Below are positions 10,396-23,065 of a DNA stretch of 64,000 bases, piece by piece (within the stretch, counting starts at the first letter, position 1; every line of letters begins with the position of its first letter). This DNA comes from Theocolax elegans (taxonomy: Eukaryota > Arthropoda > Insecta > Hymenoptera > Cerocephalidae), in contig CM047430.1 of assembly GCA_026168455.1 (NCBI GenBank), positions 4,425,448-4,489,447 on the forward strand, written 5' to 3'. Below the pieces are notes generated by a model that ran no database searches, had not been told where the DNA came from, and was given only the letters and a program-made list of their open reading frames with translations. The translations under genes were made by a program, and so were the position numbers.

Positions 10396-10866
10396 AAAAC
10401 TTAGAAAGTTTTCCTTTCCGTGGATTCAGTAGTTTCGTCAGATGACGTTTTGGGGTGATTTGTCAGGTGACTTGTCAGGTGATTTATCACCTGACCTTTA
10501 GCAGTAGGGTATTGTATTTATTTCAATGTGTTTAGGTTCTTGAATTTTTTCAGTTGTATTTTGTGTTTTTTCCTTATCCGAGTTACAAAATACAACTCTT
10601 TTTAGTTTCCCGAATCGGTTTTATGGATTTGTATGCTTGAATCATTTTTTAAACTTACGTCTAGTACATCTATATTATTATAATCATTTTCATATTTTTT
10701 TTCATATATTGATTTAATTATTTTTTTATTGGTTTAACCGTTTCAATAGCATTTATCTCGGTTGAGTTTCTTTTATTTTCCCAAGATCTATTTTGTTTAT
10801 TATATCTTTCAAAATTTTCTTTTTGTTTATATTTATCTTTATACTTATCATTTTTATTATATATAT
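10396..10866 (-). pseudogene. Family A copy 1: Gag C-terminal basic region
   Basis: On the minus strand a lysine- and asparagine-rich frame (NKNDKYKDKYKQKENFERYNKQNRS region, about 10770-10860) continues the Gag frame found at 11920-12900 once the LTR-like insertion and one copy of ATAT are disregarded. A basic tail is usual at the nucleocapsid end of Gag. No CCHC zinc knuckle is recognisable. The part toward 10396 is poorly readable and broken. Confidence 0.55.
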
Positions 10867-11915
10867 TGTAACGAATCAATGTAATATTTGATTATATTAC
10901 ATTGCTCGTTACATTCTCTCTCTCTGTCTAGCCTGTGTATTAATCTTTACAGATGTTACAGGTCGACGTTCGACGATTTTCGGCGATTATCGCGGACCTT
11001 CGTAAAGGTAAAAGTAGGGAAAGAGAGAGAGAGTTTTCGGTTCGTAAATGCGAGAGCACTTAGACTAATCACAACCGCCGAGAGATTAAATTCAACCGTC
11101 GTGTGATTAATCTCAACCGTCGTGAGAAACCTTGTTATTTTTTCTCTCTTCATATTTTGATCGCCCCGTGCTTGTGATCCTGGTGCTGTGCTGGTGATCC
11201 AGTGGAGTTATACGAGTTTGTTTGGCGACGAAGCAGCCCAGGAAGCTAAAGGGTAGCGACTACGCAGACTTCACCTGGTTGTTTAATCATCGATCGCGGC
11301 TCACGCACTGTAAGTGCCAGTCTTGTAGTCTCTCTCTCTCTCTTTCTCTCTTTATTTATCTCGCGTGTATATTGTAACAATGAGACTCATTTGCTACAAA
11401 TTAAAAAAAAGGAACGGGCGTCAGGTCTTGAACCCGAGCCCCTTCGGATCCGAAGGCGTTCACGCTACCACTGCGCTACGCCCGCAATTGGTCGTAGCTG
11501 TACTTTTCCATGTCTTCTGCCTACCGATACGCGCGCCATATGCCAAGTGCCGATTCTTGCGCTGGCCGCGTCGGTACTACAGAGCCCTAAGTGACGGGGA
11601 TCTGTACTCATATACAGATTCACCACTTCACAATATCGACCTGCGTTTCGCGCGCTGCGACGCGCCTGTATTACTTTTTTTTCCGAATACATTTATTTTT
11701 GTTATTAATTGAATATTGATTTATTGCTTATTTAGTTGTTTACCCCTTTTTCTCGCGTTTCGCTAAGTGAAGATTACCGCCGCCTCCGCCTATACGGCTT
11801 ATTATAGTCGTATTATTATTGAGCGGCCGATTGTGTAAATGAGACTATTATTTTAACGGTTCTGAATAGTTATTATTTTATTGCATTTATTATTAAAAAT
11901 AGCAAAACCGTTACA
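10867..11915. mobile_element. Insertion with TGTAAC...GTTACA ends and ATAT duplication, probable solo LTR
   Basis: The 1049-bp segment begins TGTAACGAATC and ends CCGTTACA, flanked on both sides by ATAT (10863-10866 and 11916-11919). Disregarding it restores the phase of the interrupted Gag frame, which supports a precise insertion. A 4-bp duplication and TG...CA ends fit a Ty3/gypsy solo LTR. It carries pyrimidine microsatellite tracts (10915-10925, 11330-11355) and a tRNA-like sequence (11414-11485). No protein is encoded. Confidence 0.7.
11414..11485 (-). tRNA. tRNA-Arg(UCG)-like sequence, probably a pseudogene
   Basis: Read on the minus strand the segment has a 7-bp acceptor stem (GCGGGCG with CGCCCGT), a D arm with box A (TAGCGCAGTGG), a loop CTTCGGA with anticodon TCG, and a T arm with box B (GGTTCAAGACC). 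The 3' side of the anticodon stem (TCCGA) resembles arginine tRNA, but the 5' side (AACGC) does not pair with it. That argues for a degenerate or chimeric tRNA. It lies inside the LTR-like insertion, so it was probably carried there. Confidence 0.55.
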
Positions 11916-11919
11916 ATAT

Positions 11920-12899
11920 TTGGTTATTCAATTTTCTTTTGAGAATTATCATTCCTCTTTTCACGAATCTTATCTGCGTCAAAATCCGCTAGAATTTTAA
12001 ATAAGTGACTTTTATTTTTTACTTGTTGTCCCAAAATTGCATATCGTATTGATTTTTCAAAATGTTCACTAATTTTATTTACTAATTCTGTTTCAGAAAA
12101 ATCCATATCTAATTCTTTTATTAAACCAAATATATATGTAGAATATTCTACTCTTGACCATTTATTATATTCATTATATTGGCCAAATTCTACTTTTCTT
12201 TTTGCAGATCTTTATAAAGTTTGATTCCAATATCTATCTTTAAATACTTTAATAAATTGATTAAATGTTTCTATTTCTGATTCTTGTATGTACCACCATT
12301 CTTTTGCTGAATCAGTTAATGATTGCGATATGCTAGCACATTTTTCATTAAAATTTAAATTATAATTATTAACATATTTTTCTAAATCGATTAAAAAACG
12401 CATTGGTCGTTCATAAGGCTGTCCCGAAATTTTTGGTAAATCAATTTTAATTTTAGGCATTGATTCAGTAGAATTAAATGTTTGATTGTATTCAATTACT
12501 TTTTCATTTGATTCTTTAAAAGATTTTTCAAGATTTTGTATTCTCTTATCATAAATCATCATTTGAAACTAATACTTTTAATTCATTATTTTCTATTCTC
12601 AATTTTTTAACTTCATTATTTACCAATTTTAAATTATCAGATAACACTTAAATTTGTTCTATTAATTTTTGATTCAATAGATTAATATTTTCATTACATT
12701 CTTTTCTATAATTATCAATTACATCTATATTTTTATTTTGATTTAATTCAATTTCTGTTTGTTTTTCATCTATTAACTTTAATTCTTCTGTAACAGCTTC
12801 CTCCCAAGCATTACGTTTTTTAACAATTTCAGTTATTTCTTCATTATTAAAAGAATTTTGCATATTTAACAAATATATGCTTGATTTTCTTTTTGCCAT
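11920..12899 (-). pseudogene. Family A copy 1: gag
   Basis: Three minus-strand frames in order form a Gag. 12648-12899 begins MAKRKSS and is a charged coiled coil. 12212-12562 holds PKIKIDLPKISG, PMRFLIDLEKYV and AKEWWYIQESEIETFNQFIKVFKDRYW, the retrotransposon capsid pattern with its W-x-x...F...F...Y block. 11924-12106 continues with SETELVNKISEHF. Frameshifts or stops separate them (near 12580 and 12190), and a TAA stop precedes the LTR-like insertion at 11915. Gag would form the particle that packages element RNA. It is not expected to be functional. Confidence 0.8.
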
Positions 12900-13928
12900 T
12901 TTGAAAAATCTATATAATATAAATTCAATATCTATATATCAACAAGAAAATTTAAAATATTAAGATTTAATAAAATTTTTATTTAATATAATTAATACTT
13001 TATGTTCGAGTATATATTTAATCCGAATTCTATTTATCTATATTGATTAATTTTATTTCATTTCATTACATTTTTTAACGTTATAAGTTGAACCTTATAT
13101 AAATTATTATTTATCTATATATTTATTTATTTTGATTTTCTTTATTTTATATAATATTTCATTTAATGTTTTGTTAAAATTTATATGCTTTAACTATTTT
13201 TTTTATTGTTATAACGTATATATATTATACGTATAATAATTACCATATGTATTACCTATATATATAAGCTATTAGTGCGAGTGAGAAACATTTGACTCTC
13301 GATATATTGACAGAGAGCGCGGTCGCATAGTCGTAACCACTGTTTTTCTACAAATTTGATATCCTACGCTGCTGAACTCTTAGACAAACGCGCAAAAATT
13401 AATCATGTGACGTGTGATAAACACACACACTAATATTACGTAAAATTAATTTATAAATTATTAATTTACTATATTTATCCGAGACCAAATCCTGTAACCA
13501 ATAATATTAAAATTTTATAAGTGAAATGTGAATTTTTCTGTGAAAAACACTTTATCCTGGGAATAATAAATAGAAAATACAATTTTTTATGAGTCCATTG
13601 TGATCGCATTGATACGAGGGTAAATTTACCACTATTACAAATTTTTTAAAGAGTCGTTTTTTACTAGTTTTTTGGCTTGGAAGTTTCAGTAGTCCGCGTT
13701 TTATATTTTATATACAACTTTATATACATACATTTCCCCATTAATTATTACAATTGCACAACCGATAATTAATTTTGTTGTCAACAATTAATTGTCGTGG
13801 TGCCAGGTTTAAACTGTATGTATTCAAAAATTATAATAAATATATATTATTTGTAATATTAATAACAAATTATATTTAAAAATATATCTAAAATAAACAT
13901 TTATCTGTGAATTCCCAATTTACTGTAA
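12900..13928. other. AT-rich leader of family A copy 1 and possible LTR remnant
   Basis: No gene is seen. A TATA-like TATATATAAG at about 13257-13266 is followed by GC-richer sequence (13280-13340). The repeated block ending GTGGTGCCAGG lies at 13758-13808. No match to the family A LTR is seen, so copy 1 lacks a recognisable 5' LTR here. Confidence 0.45.
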
Positions 13929-16900
13929 ATAGGTATTTCGGGATGACGCTACTAATTACGGGATTTCCTGGATATTTCGGGAATATCTGAGGAAATTCGT
14001 GATGACTCTACCAATTACGGAATTTCCTCGATATTTCGGAAATTTCTGAGGAAATTCGGGATAACACTAATAATAACGGGATTTTCTGGATATTTCGGGA
14101 ATTTCTGAAAAAATTCGGGATGACTATACAAATTACGGGATTTCCGGGATATTTCGGGAATTTCTGAGGAAATTCGGGATAACACCAATAATAACGGGAT
14201 TTTCTGGATATTTCGGGAATTTCTCAAAATATTCGGGATGACTACTAATTACGGAATTTCCTGGATATTTCGGGAATTTCTGAGGTATTGCAGAAAGACT
14301 CTACTAATTTTGGAATTTCCGGGATCTTTCAGGAATTTATGAGGTGTTTCGGGATGACGCTACTAATTTCGGGATTTGCTGGATATTTCGGGAATTTCTG
14401 ACGAAATTCGGGTTGAGTATACTAATTACGGAATTTCCTGGATCTGTCGGGAATATCTGAGGTATTTCGGGATGACGCTACTAATTACGGAATTATTCGG
14501 GAATTTCTGAGGAAATTTCGGGATCGATCACCCATAATAACGGGATTTTCTGGATATTTCGGAATTTCTCCAAAATATTCGGGGCCATGACTACTAATTA
14601 CGGAATTTCCTGGATATTCGGGAATTTCTGAGGGTATTGCAGAAAGACTCTACTAATTTTGGAATGTTCCGGATCTTTCAGGCAAATTTATGAGGTGTTT
14701 CGGGTGTATGACGCTACTTAATTTCGGGAATTTGCTGGATATTTCGGGAATTTCTGACGAAATTCGGGTTGAGTATACTAATTACGGAATTTCCTGGATC
14801 TGTCGGGAATATCTGAGGTATTTCGGGATGACGCTACTAATTACGGAATTTCCTGGATCTTTCTGGATTTTCTTAGCTATTTCGTAATGATTCAACTAAT
14901 TACGAGATTTCCTGGATATTTCGCGAAGTTCTCAGGTATTTCTGGATAACTCTACTAAGTAAGGAATTTCCTGGATATTTCGGGAATTTGTGAAAGATTT
15001 CAGCAAGACTCCACTAATTATGGTATTTCCTGGATATTTCGGGAATTTCTGAGGTATTTCTGGATAACTCTACAAATTAAGGGATTTCCTGGATATTTCG
15101 GGAATTTCTGAAATATTTCGCAATGTCTCCACTAATTATGGAATTTCCTGGATATTTCGGGAATTTCTGATTTATTTTGGGTTGACGCTACTAATTTCGG
15201 GATTTTCTGGATCTTTCGGGAATTTCCGAAGAAATTCGGGATGAGTATACTAATTTCGGGATTTCCTGGATCTTTCGGGAATTTCTGAAGAAATTCGGAA
15301 TGAGTATACTAATTACAGAATTTCCTGGATCTTTCGGGAATATATGAGGTATTTCGGAATGACTCTACTAATTACGGGATTTCCTGCATTTTCTTAGCTG
15401 TTTCGGGATGACTTTACTAATTACGGCATTTGCTGGATATTTCACGAAGTTCTGAGGTATTTCTGGATAACTCTACTAATTACGGGATTTCCAGGATATT
15501 TCGGAAATTTCTGAAGAAATTCGGGATGACGACAAATTACGGGATTTCTTGGATATTTAGGGAATTTCTGAGGAAACTCGGGATAACACCAATAACAACG
15601 GGATTTTCTGGATATTTTGGGACTTACTGAGGTATTTCGAGATGACGCTACTAATTACGGGATTTCCTGGATCTTTCTGGATTTTCTTAGCTATTTCGGA
15701 ATGATTCAACTAATTACGAGATTTCCTGGATATTTCGCGAAGTTCTGAGGTATTTCTGGATAACTCTACTAAGTAAGGAATTTCCTGGATATTTCGGGAA
15801 TTTGTGAAAGATTTCAGCAAGACTCCACTAATTATGGTATTTCCTGGATATTTCGGGAATTTCTGAGGTATTTCTGGATTCTACAATTTAAGGGATTTCC
15901 TGGATATTTCGGGAAATTCTGAGGTATTTCGCAATGTCTCCACTAATTATGGAATTTCCTGGATATTTCGGTAATTTCTGATTTATATTGGGTTGACGCG
16001 GCTAATTTCGGAATTTTCTGGACCTTTCGGGAATTTCCGTAGAAATTCGGGATGAGTATACTAATTTCGGCATTTCCTGGATCTTTCGGGAATTTCTGAA
16101 GAAATTCGGGATGAGTATACTAATTACAGAATTTCCTGGATGTTTCGGGAATATCTGAGGTATTTCGGAATGACTCTACTAAATACGGGATTTCCTGGAT
16201 ATTTTGGGACTTACTGAGGTATTTCGGTATGACGCTACTAATTACGGGATTTCCTGGATATTTCGGGAATTTCTGAGGTATTTTGCAATGTCTCCACTAA
16301 TTGTGGAATTTCCTGGATATTTCGGATATTTATGAGGTATTTCGGGATGACGCTACTAATTACGGGATTAACAGATATTTTGGAAATTGCTGAAATATTT
16401 CAGTAAGACTCCACTAATTACGGGATTTCCTGGATATTTTGGGAATATCTGAGGAACTACGTGATGACTCTACAAATTACGGGATTTCCTGGATCTTTCT
16501 GGATTTTCTTAGCTTTTTCGGGATGACTCTACTAATTGCGGGATTTCCTCGATATTTCGCGAATTTCTGAAATATTTCAGCAAGACTCCACTAATTGTGG
16601 AATTTCCAGGATATTTCGGGATTTTCTGCGGTAGTTCGGGACGACGCTACTAATTACGGGATTTTCTCGATATTTCTGGAATATCTAAGGAAATTCGGGA
16701 TGACTCTACCTATTACGGGATTTCCTGGATCTTTCGGCAATCGCTGAGGTATTTCTGGATGACGCTACTTATTACGGCATTTCCTGGATCTTTCGGGAAT
16801 ATCTGAGGAAATTCATGATGACTCTATAAATTACGGGATTTCCTGGATCTTTCGGGCATTTCTGAGGTAATTCTGGATGACGCTACTAATTACGGGATTT

Positions 16901-19900
16901 CCTGGATATTTCGGGAATTTCTGAGGTATTTCGCAATGTCTCCACTTATTGTGGAATTTCCTGGATATTTCGGGAATTTCTGATTTATCTCGGGTTGACA
17001 CTACTAATTTCGGGATTTGCTGGATATTTCGGGAATTTATGAGGTATTTCGGAATGACTCTACTAATTACGCGATTTCCTGGATTTTCTTAGCTGTTTCG
17101 GGATGGTTCTACTAATTACGGCAATTCCTGGATCTTTCGGGAATTTATGAGGTATTTCGGGATGACGCTACTAATTACGGGATTTCCTGGATATTTGGGA
17201 ATTTCTGAAATATTTCAGAAAGTCTCCACTAATTACGGGATTTCCTGGGTATTTCGGGAATCTCTGAGAAAATTTGTGATGACTCTACCAATTACGGGAT
17301 TTCCTGGATATTTCGGGAATTTCTGAGATATTGCAGAAAGACTCCACTAATTTTGGAATTTCCAGGATCTTTCGGGAATTTATGAGGTGTTTCGGGATGA
17401 CGCTATCAATTTCGGGATTTGCTGGATATTTCGGGAATTACTGAGGTATTTCTGGATATCTCTACTAATTTCGGGATTTCCTGGATATTTCGGGAATTTC
17501 TGAAATATTTCAGAAAGACTCCACTAACTATGGTATTTCCTGGATCTTTCGGTAATTTCTGATTTATTTTGGGTTGACGCGACTAATTTCGGAATTGTCT
17601 GGACCTTTCTGGATTTTCTTAGCTATTTCGGAATGACTCTACTAATTACGGGATTTCCTGGATTTTCTTAGCTATTTCGGGATGACTCTACTAATTACGG
17701 TATTTCTTGGATATTTCGCGAAGTTCTGAGGTATTTCTGGATAACTCTACTAAATAAGGGATTTCCTGGATATTTCGGGAATTTCTGAAATATTCCAGAA
17801 AGGCTACACTAATTTTGGAATTTCCAGGATATTTCGGGAATTTATGAGGTATTTCGGGATGACTCTACCAATTACGGGATTTCCTGGATATATGGGAATT
17901 TCTGAATTATTTCAGAAAGACTCCACTAATTACGGGATTTCCTGAGTATTTCAAGAATATCTGAGAAAATTCGTGATGACTCTTCCAATTACGGTATTTC
18001 CTGGATCCTTCGGGAATTTCAGAGGTATTTCGGGATTACGCTACTAATTACGGGATTTCCTGGATATTTCGGGAATTTCTGAAATATTTCAGAAAGACTC
18101 CACTAATTATGGTATTTCCTGGATCTTTCGGGAATAACGGAGGTATTTCGGGATGACCCTACTAATTACGGGATTTCCTGGATATATGGGAATTTCTGAA
18201 TTATTTCAGAAAGACACCACTAATTACGGGATTTCCTGGGTATTTCGGGAATATCTGAGAAAATTCGTGATGACTCTACCAATTACGGAATTTCCTGGAT
18301 CCTTCCTGGTTCTTTCTGGATTTTCTTAGCTATTTCGGTGAGACTCTACTAATTACGGGATTTCCTGGATTTTCTTAACTATTTCGGGATGACTCTACTA
18401 ATTACGGGATTTCCTGGATATATGGGAATTTCTGAATTATTTCAGAAAGACTCCACTAATTACGGGATTTCCTGAGTATTTCAAGATTATCTGAGAAAAT
18501 TCGTGATGACTCTTCCAATTACGGTATTTCCTGGATCCTTCGGGAATTTCAGAGGTATTTCGGGATTACGCTACTAATTACGGGATTTCCTGGATATTTC
18601 GGGAATTACTGAAATATTTTAGAAAGACTGCACTAATTTTGGAATTTCCAGGATATTTCGGGAATTTATGAGGTATTTCGGGATGACTCTACCAATTACG
18701 GGATTTCCTGGATATATGGGAATTTCTGAATTATTTCAGAAAGACACCACTAATTACGGGATTTCCTGTGTGTTTCGGGAATATCTGAGAAAATTCGTTA
18801 TGACTCTACCAATTACGGAATTTCCTGGATCCTTCGGGAATTTCTGAAATATTTCAGAATGACTCCACTAATTATGGTATTTCCTGGATCTTTCGGGAAT
18901 AACTGAGGAATTTCGGGATGACCCTACTAATTACGGGATTTCCTGGTTCTTTCTGGATTTTCTTAGCTATTTCGGAAAGACTAATAATTACGGGATTTCC
19001 TGGATATTTCGGGAATTTCTGAGGTGTATCTGGATAACTCTACTAAATAAGGGATTTCCTGAATATTTCAAGAATTTGTGAAAGATTTCAGCAAGATTCC
19101 ACTAATTATGGTATTTCCTGGATACTTCGATAATTTCTGAGGTATTTCTGGATAACTCTACAATTTAAGGGATTTCCTGGATATTTCGGGAATATCTGAG
19201 GTATTTTGCAATGTCTCCACTAATTATGGAATTTCCTGGATATTTCGGGAATTTCTGATTTATTTTGGGTTGACGCGATTAATTTCGGAATTGTCTGGAC
19301 CTTTCTGGATTTTCTTAGCTATTTCGGAATGACTCTACTAATTACGGGATTTCCTGGATTTTCTTAGCTATTTCGGGATGACTCTACTAATTACGGTATT
19401 TCTTGGATATTTCGCGAAGTTCTGAGGTATTTCTGGATAACTCTACTAAATAAGGGATTTCCTGGATATTTCGGGAATTTCTGAAATATTTCAGAAAGAC
19501 TACACTAATTTTGGAATTTCCAGGATATTTCGGGAATTTATGAGGTATTTCGGGATGACTCTACCAATTACGGGATTTCCTGGATATATGGGAATTTCTG
19601 AATTATTTCAGAAAGACTCCACTAATTACGGGATTTCCTGAGTATTTCAAGAATATCTGAGAAAATTCGTGATGACTCTTCCAATTACGGTATTTCCTGG
19701 ATCCTTCGGGAATTTCAGAGGTATTTCGGGATTACGCTACTAATTACGGGATTTCCAGGATACTTCGGGAATTTCTGAAATATTTTTTAATGATCCACTA
19801 ATTATGGAATTTCCTGGATATGTCGGGAATTTCTGAGGAAATTTGGGATAACACCAATAATAACGGGAGTTTCTAGATATTTCGGGAATTTCGGAAAAAA

Positions 19901-21912
19901 TTCGGGATGACTACTAATTACGGGATTTTCTGGATATTTCGGGAAATTCTGAAATATTTTGCAATGTCTCCACTAATTGTGGAATTTCCTGGATATTTGG
20001 GGAATTTCTGATTTATTTCGGGTTGTCGCTACTAATTTCGGGATTTCCTGGATATTTCGGGAATATCTGAAATGTTTCAGAAAGATTCCATTAATTATAG
20101 TATTTCCTGGATCTTTCGGGAATATCTGAGGTATTTTGGGATGACCCTACTAATTACGGGATTTCCTGGAACTTTCTGGATTTTCTTAGCTATTTCAGAA
20201 TGACTCTACTAATTACGGAATTTCCTGGATCTTTCGGGAATAGCTGAGGTATTTCGGGATGTCGCTACTAATCACGGGATTTCCTGAATTTTCTTAGCTA
20301 TATCGGGATGACTCTACTAATTAAGGGATTTCCTGGATATTTCGGGAATTTATGAGGTATTTTGGGATGACGCTACTAATTACGGTATTTCCTCGATATT
20401 TGGGAATTTCAGAATTATTTCAGAACGACTCCACTAATTACGGGATTTCCTGGGTATTTCGGGAATATCTGAGAAAATTCGTGATGACTCTACCAATTAC
20501 GGAATTTCCTGGATCCTTCGGGAATTTCAGATGTATTTCGGGACGACTCTACTAATTACGGGATTTCCTGGATATTTCGGGAATTACTGAAATATTTCAG
20601 AAAGACTTCACTAATTTTGGAATTTCCAGGCTATTTCGGGAATTTATGAGGTATTTCGGGATGACGCTACTAATTACGGGATTTCCTGAATATTTCGGGA
20701 ATTTCTGAAATATTTCTGAAAGACTCCACTAATTTTTGAATATCCAGGATATTTCGGGAATTTATGAGGTATTTAGGGATGACTCTACCAATTACGGGAT
20801 TTCCTGGATCTTTCGGGAATATCTGAGGTATTTCGGGATGTCGCTACTAATTATGGAATTTCCAGGATATTTCGGGAATTTATGAGGTATTTTGGGGTGA
20901 CGGTACTAATTACGGGTTTCCTGGATATTTGGGAATTTCTGAATTATTTCAGAAAGACTCCACTAATTACGGGATTTCCTGGGTTTTTCGGGAATATCTG
21001 AGAAAATTCGTAATGACTCTACCAATTACGAAATTTCCTGGATCCTTCGGGAATTTCTGATTTATTTCGGGTTGATGCTACTAATTCGGGATTTCCTGGA
21101 TATTTCTGGAATTTCTGAAATATTTCAGAAAGACTCCCCTAATTATGGTATTTCCTGGATCTTTCGGGAATAACTGAGGTATTTCGGGATGACCCTACTA
21201 ATTACGGGAGTTCCTGGTTCTTTCTGGATTTTCTTAGCTATTTCGGTGTGACTCTACTAATTACGGGATTTCCTGGATTTTCTTAACTATTTCGGGATGA
21301 CTCTACTAATTACGGGATTTCCTGGATATTTCGGGAATTTCTGAGGTGTTTCTGGATAACTCTACTAAATAAGGGATTTCCTGAATATTTCGGGAATTCC
21401 GGAAATTTTGCAGAAAGACTCCACTAATTATGGTATTTCCTGGATATTTCGGAAATTTCTGAAATATTTCTGGATAACTCTACAAATTAAGGGATTTCCT
21501 GGATATTACGCGAATTTCTGAGGCAATTAGGGATTAGTCTACTAATTACGGGATTTCCTGGATATTTCGGGAATTTCTGAGGTATTTCGAAATATCTCCA
21601 CTAATTGTGGAATTTCCAGGATATTGCGGATATTTATGAGGTATTTCGGGATGACGCTACTAATTACGGGATTTCCTGAATATTTCGGGAATTTCTGAAA
21701 TATTTCTGAAAGACTCCACTAATTTTGGAATTTCCAGGATATTTCGGGAATTTATGGGGTATTTCGGGATGACTCTACCAATTACGGGATCTCCTGGATC
21801 TTTCGGGAATATCTGAGGTATTTCGGGATGATGCTACTAATCACGGGATATCCTGGATTTTCTTAGCTATATCGGGATGACTCTACTAATTACGAGATTT
21901 CCTGGATATTTT
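13929..21912. repeat. 8-kb satellite array, 59-bp unit
   Basis: About 135 tandem units of a 59-bp monomer fill the interval. The consensus is made of three similar parts of 19, 20 and 20 bases: GGGATTTCCTGGATATTTC, GGGAATTTCTGAGGTATTTC and GGGATGACTCTACTAATTAC. The first two are clearly related, so the monomer itself arose from an older ~20-bp repeat. Monomers differ by substitutions. Recurrent variants (AGAAAGACTCCACTAATTATGG; GGATTTTCTTAGCTATTTCGG) are arranged in longer repeats: the block 17560-18075 recurs at 19256-19770. Small open frames in the array are chance products of the repeat. The array ends sharply near 21912 in T-rich DNA. Confidence 0.95.
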
Positions 21913-22199
21913 TTATTTTAAGACCTTGTTTTAATATATTAATATTTTTGTCTTCAATATTATTTTTTTGACTATTTCTTGTTTACGTTTTCTGTCAATA
22001 CTTATTTTTACAGTATCTTTGTTTTTAATATTCTTTATAATTTTGAGATTCTTCTATTATATTCTCTTTCGATATTGTATTTTGTTTCAATATTGTGTTC
22101 GAAACCTTGTTTTAATCGCGAGCGAAGCGAGCGTTTTTGGCTAGTTTAGAATTAAAATAAGTATAATAAGTACGTAGTATATTAAGATAGCTTCGCGAT
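21913..22199. other. AT-rich spacer
   Basis: T-rich sequence with no gene. GCGAGCGAAGCGAGCG near 22117 is a short GC-rich island. The sequence after about 22185 begins to resemble the promoter block near 43030. Confidence 0.4.
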
Positions 22200-22400
22200 A
22201 GACACGTGTCGTTAAACGCGAGTTCAACGACCGTGCTATAAATAGATTAGAGTCATTGACCGCCTCCCCACTACTGTGCCTACTCGCCAGTTCATTGACC
22301 CGTCCGGAGTGGGGAGACAGACGTTATACGCATGCGCGCTCTCGTAGAATCGGGTATATAAGGCGCACCGAAACCACCAGTAGGCAGTCTGCAACTGGAC
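22200..22400 (+). promoter_or_regulatory. TATA promoter block, LTR-like
   Basis: GGGTATATAAGGCGCACCGAAACC has a consensus TATA box at 22355-22362, with an Inr-like AGGCAGTCTGC about 25-30 bases downstream. Upstream blocks (GCGATAGACACGTGTCG, CTATAAATAGA, GCATGCGCG) have counterparts in the same order near 43030-43220, where TATAAGGAGCACCGATAACC occupies the equivalent place. Two diverged copies of one promoter, each leading into a tandem-repeat leader, suggest LTRs of related retroelements. No adjoining coding region is recognised. Confidence 0.55.
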
Positions 22401-23065
22401 GACAGATCGGACTGGCCGTGAGCACACGACCAGCCCCTTTCTCCGACCTAGTGCAGCAACCGTCGATACATTCGTGAGCACACGCTCGTAAACACGGTTA
22501 CCGTATACCAAACCGACCGTTACCGTAACCGCATCCTACCGTAGGCACCTCGTGAGCACACGTGGTGTCTAATCCTGTCCATATGCTCGTGAGCACACGT
22601 GGATTATCCCGACCGCATCCTCGTGAGCACACGTGGGTTATCCTGACCGTATCCTCGTGAGCACACGTGGATTATCCCGACCGCACCCTCATGAGTACAC
22701 GTGGTTATCCTATCCGTATCCTCGTGAGCACACGTGGATTATCCCGACCGCACCCTCGTGAGCACACGTGGGTTATCCTGACCGTATCATCGTGAGCACA
22801 CGTGGATTATCCCGACCGTATCTTCGTGAGCACACGTAGATTATCCCGACCGCACCCTCGTGAGCACACGTGGGTTATCCCGACCGTATCTTCGTGAGCA
22901 CACGTAGATTATCCCGACCGCAGCCTCGTGAGCACACGTGGGCTATCCCGACCGTATCCTCGTGAGCACACGTGGATTATCCCGACCGTATCTTCGTGAG
23001 CACACGTAGATTATCCTGACCGTGTCCTCGTGAGCACACGTGGACTATCCCGACCGCCCCTCCGT
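22400..23065 (+). repeat. Array of 34-bp repeats with CACGTG E-boxes
   Basis: Fifteen units of about 34 bases share the core CTCGTGAGCACACGTGG followed by RTTATCCYGACCGYAYC; successive copies of GTGAGCAC are 34 bases apart (22623, 22657 and onward). The E-box palindrome CACGTG is intact in about twelve units and changed to CACGTA in three. Looser copies of GTGAGCACACG start at about 22419. The array begins some 60 bases after the TATA box, so it would be transcribed as a leader. No reading frame with a recognised product runs through it. Confidence 0.9.

Noticed and set aside
13929..21912. The 8-kb array as a CRISPR-like repeat-spacer array
   Set aside because: Units are continuous 59-bp tandem copies without unique spacers, and the context is a eukaryotic genome.
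22545..23065. The 34-bp array as a CRISPR array
   Set aside because: The whole 34-bp unit is repeated with no unique spacer between repeats and no cas genes; it is a minisatellite.
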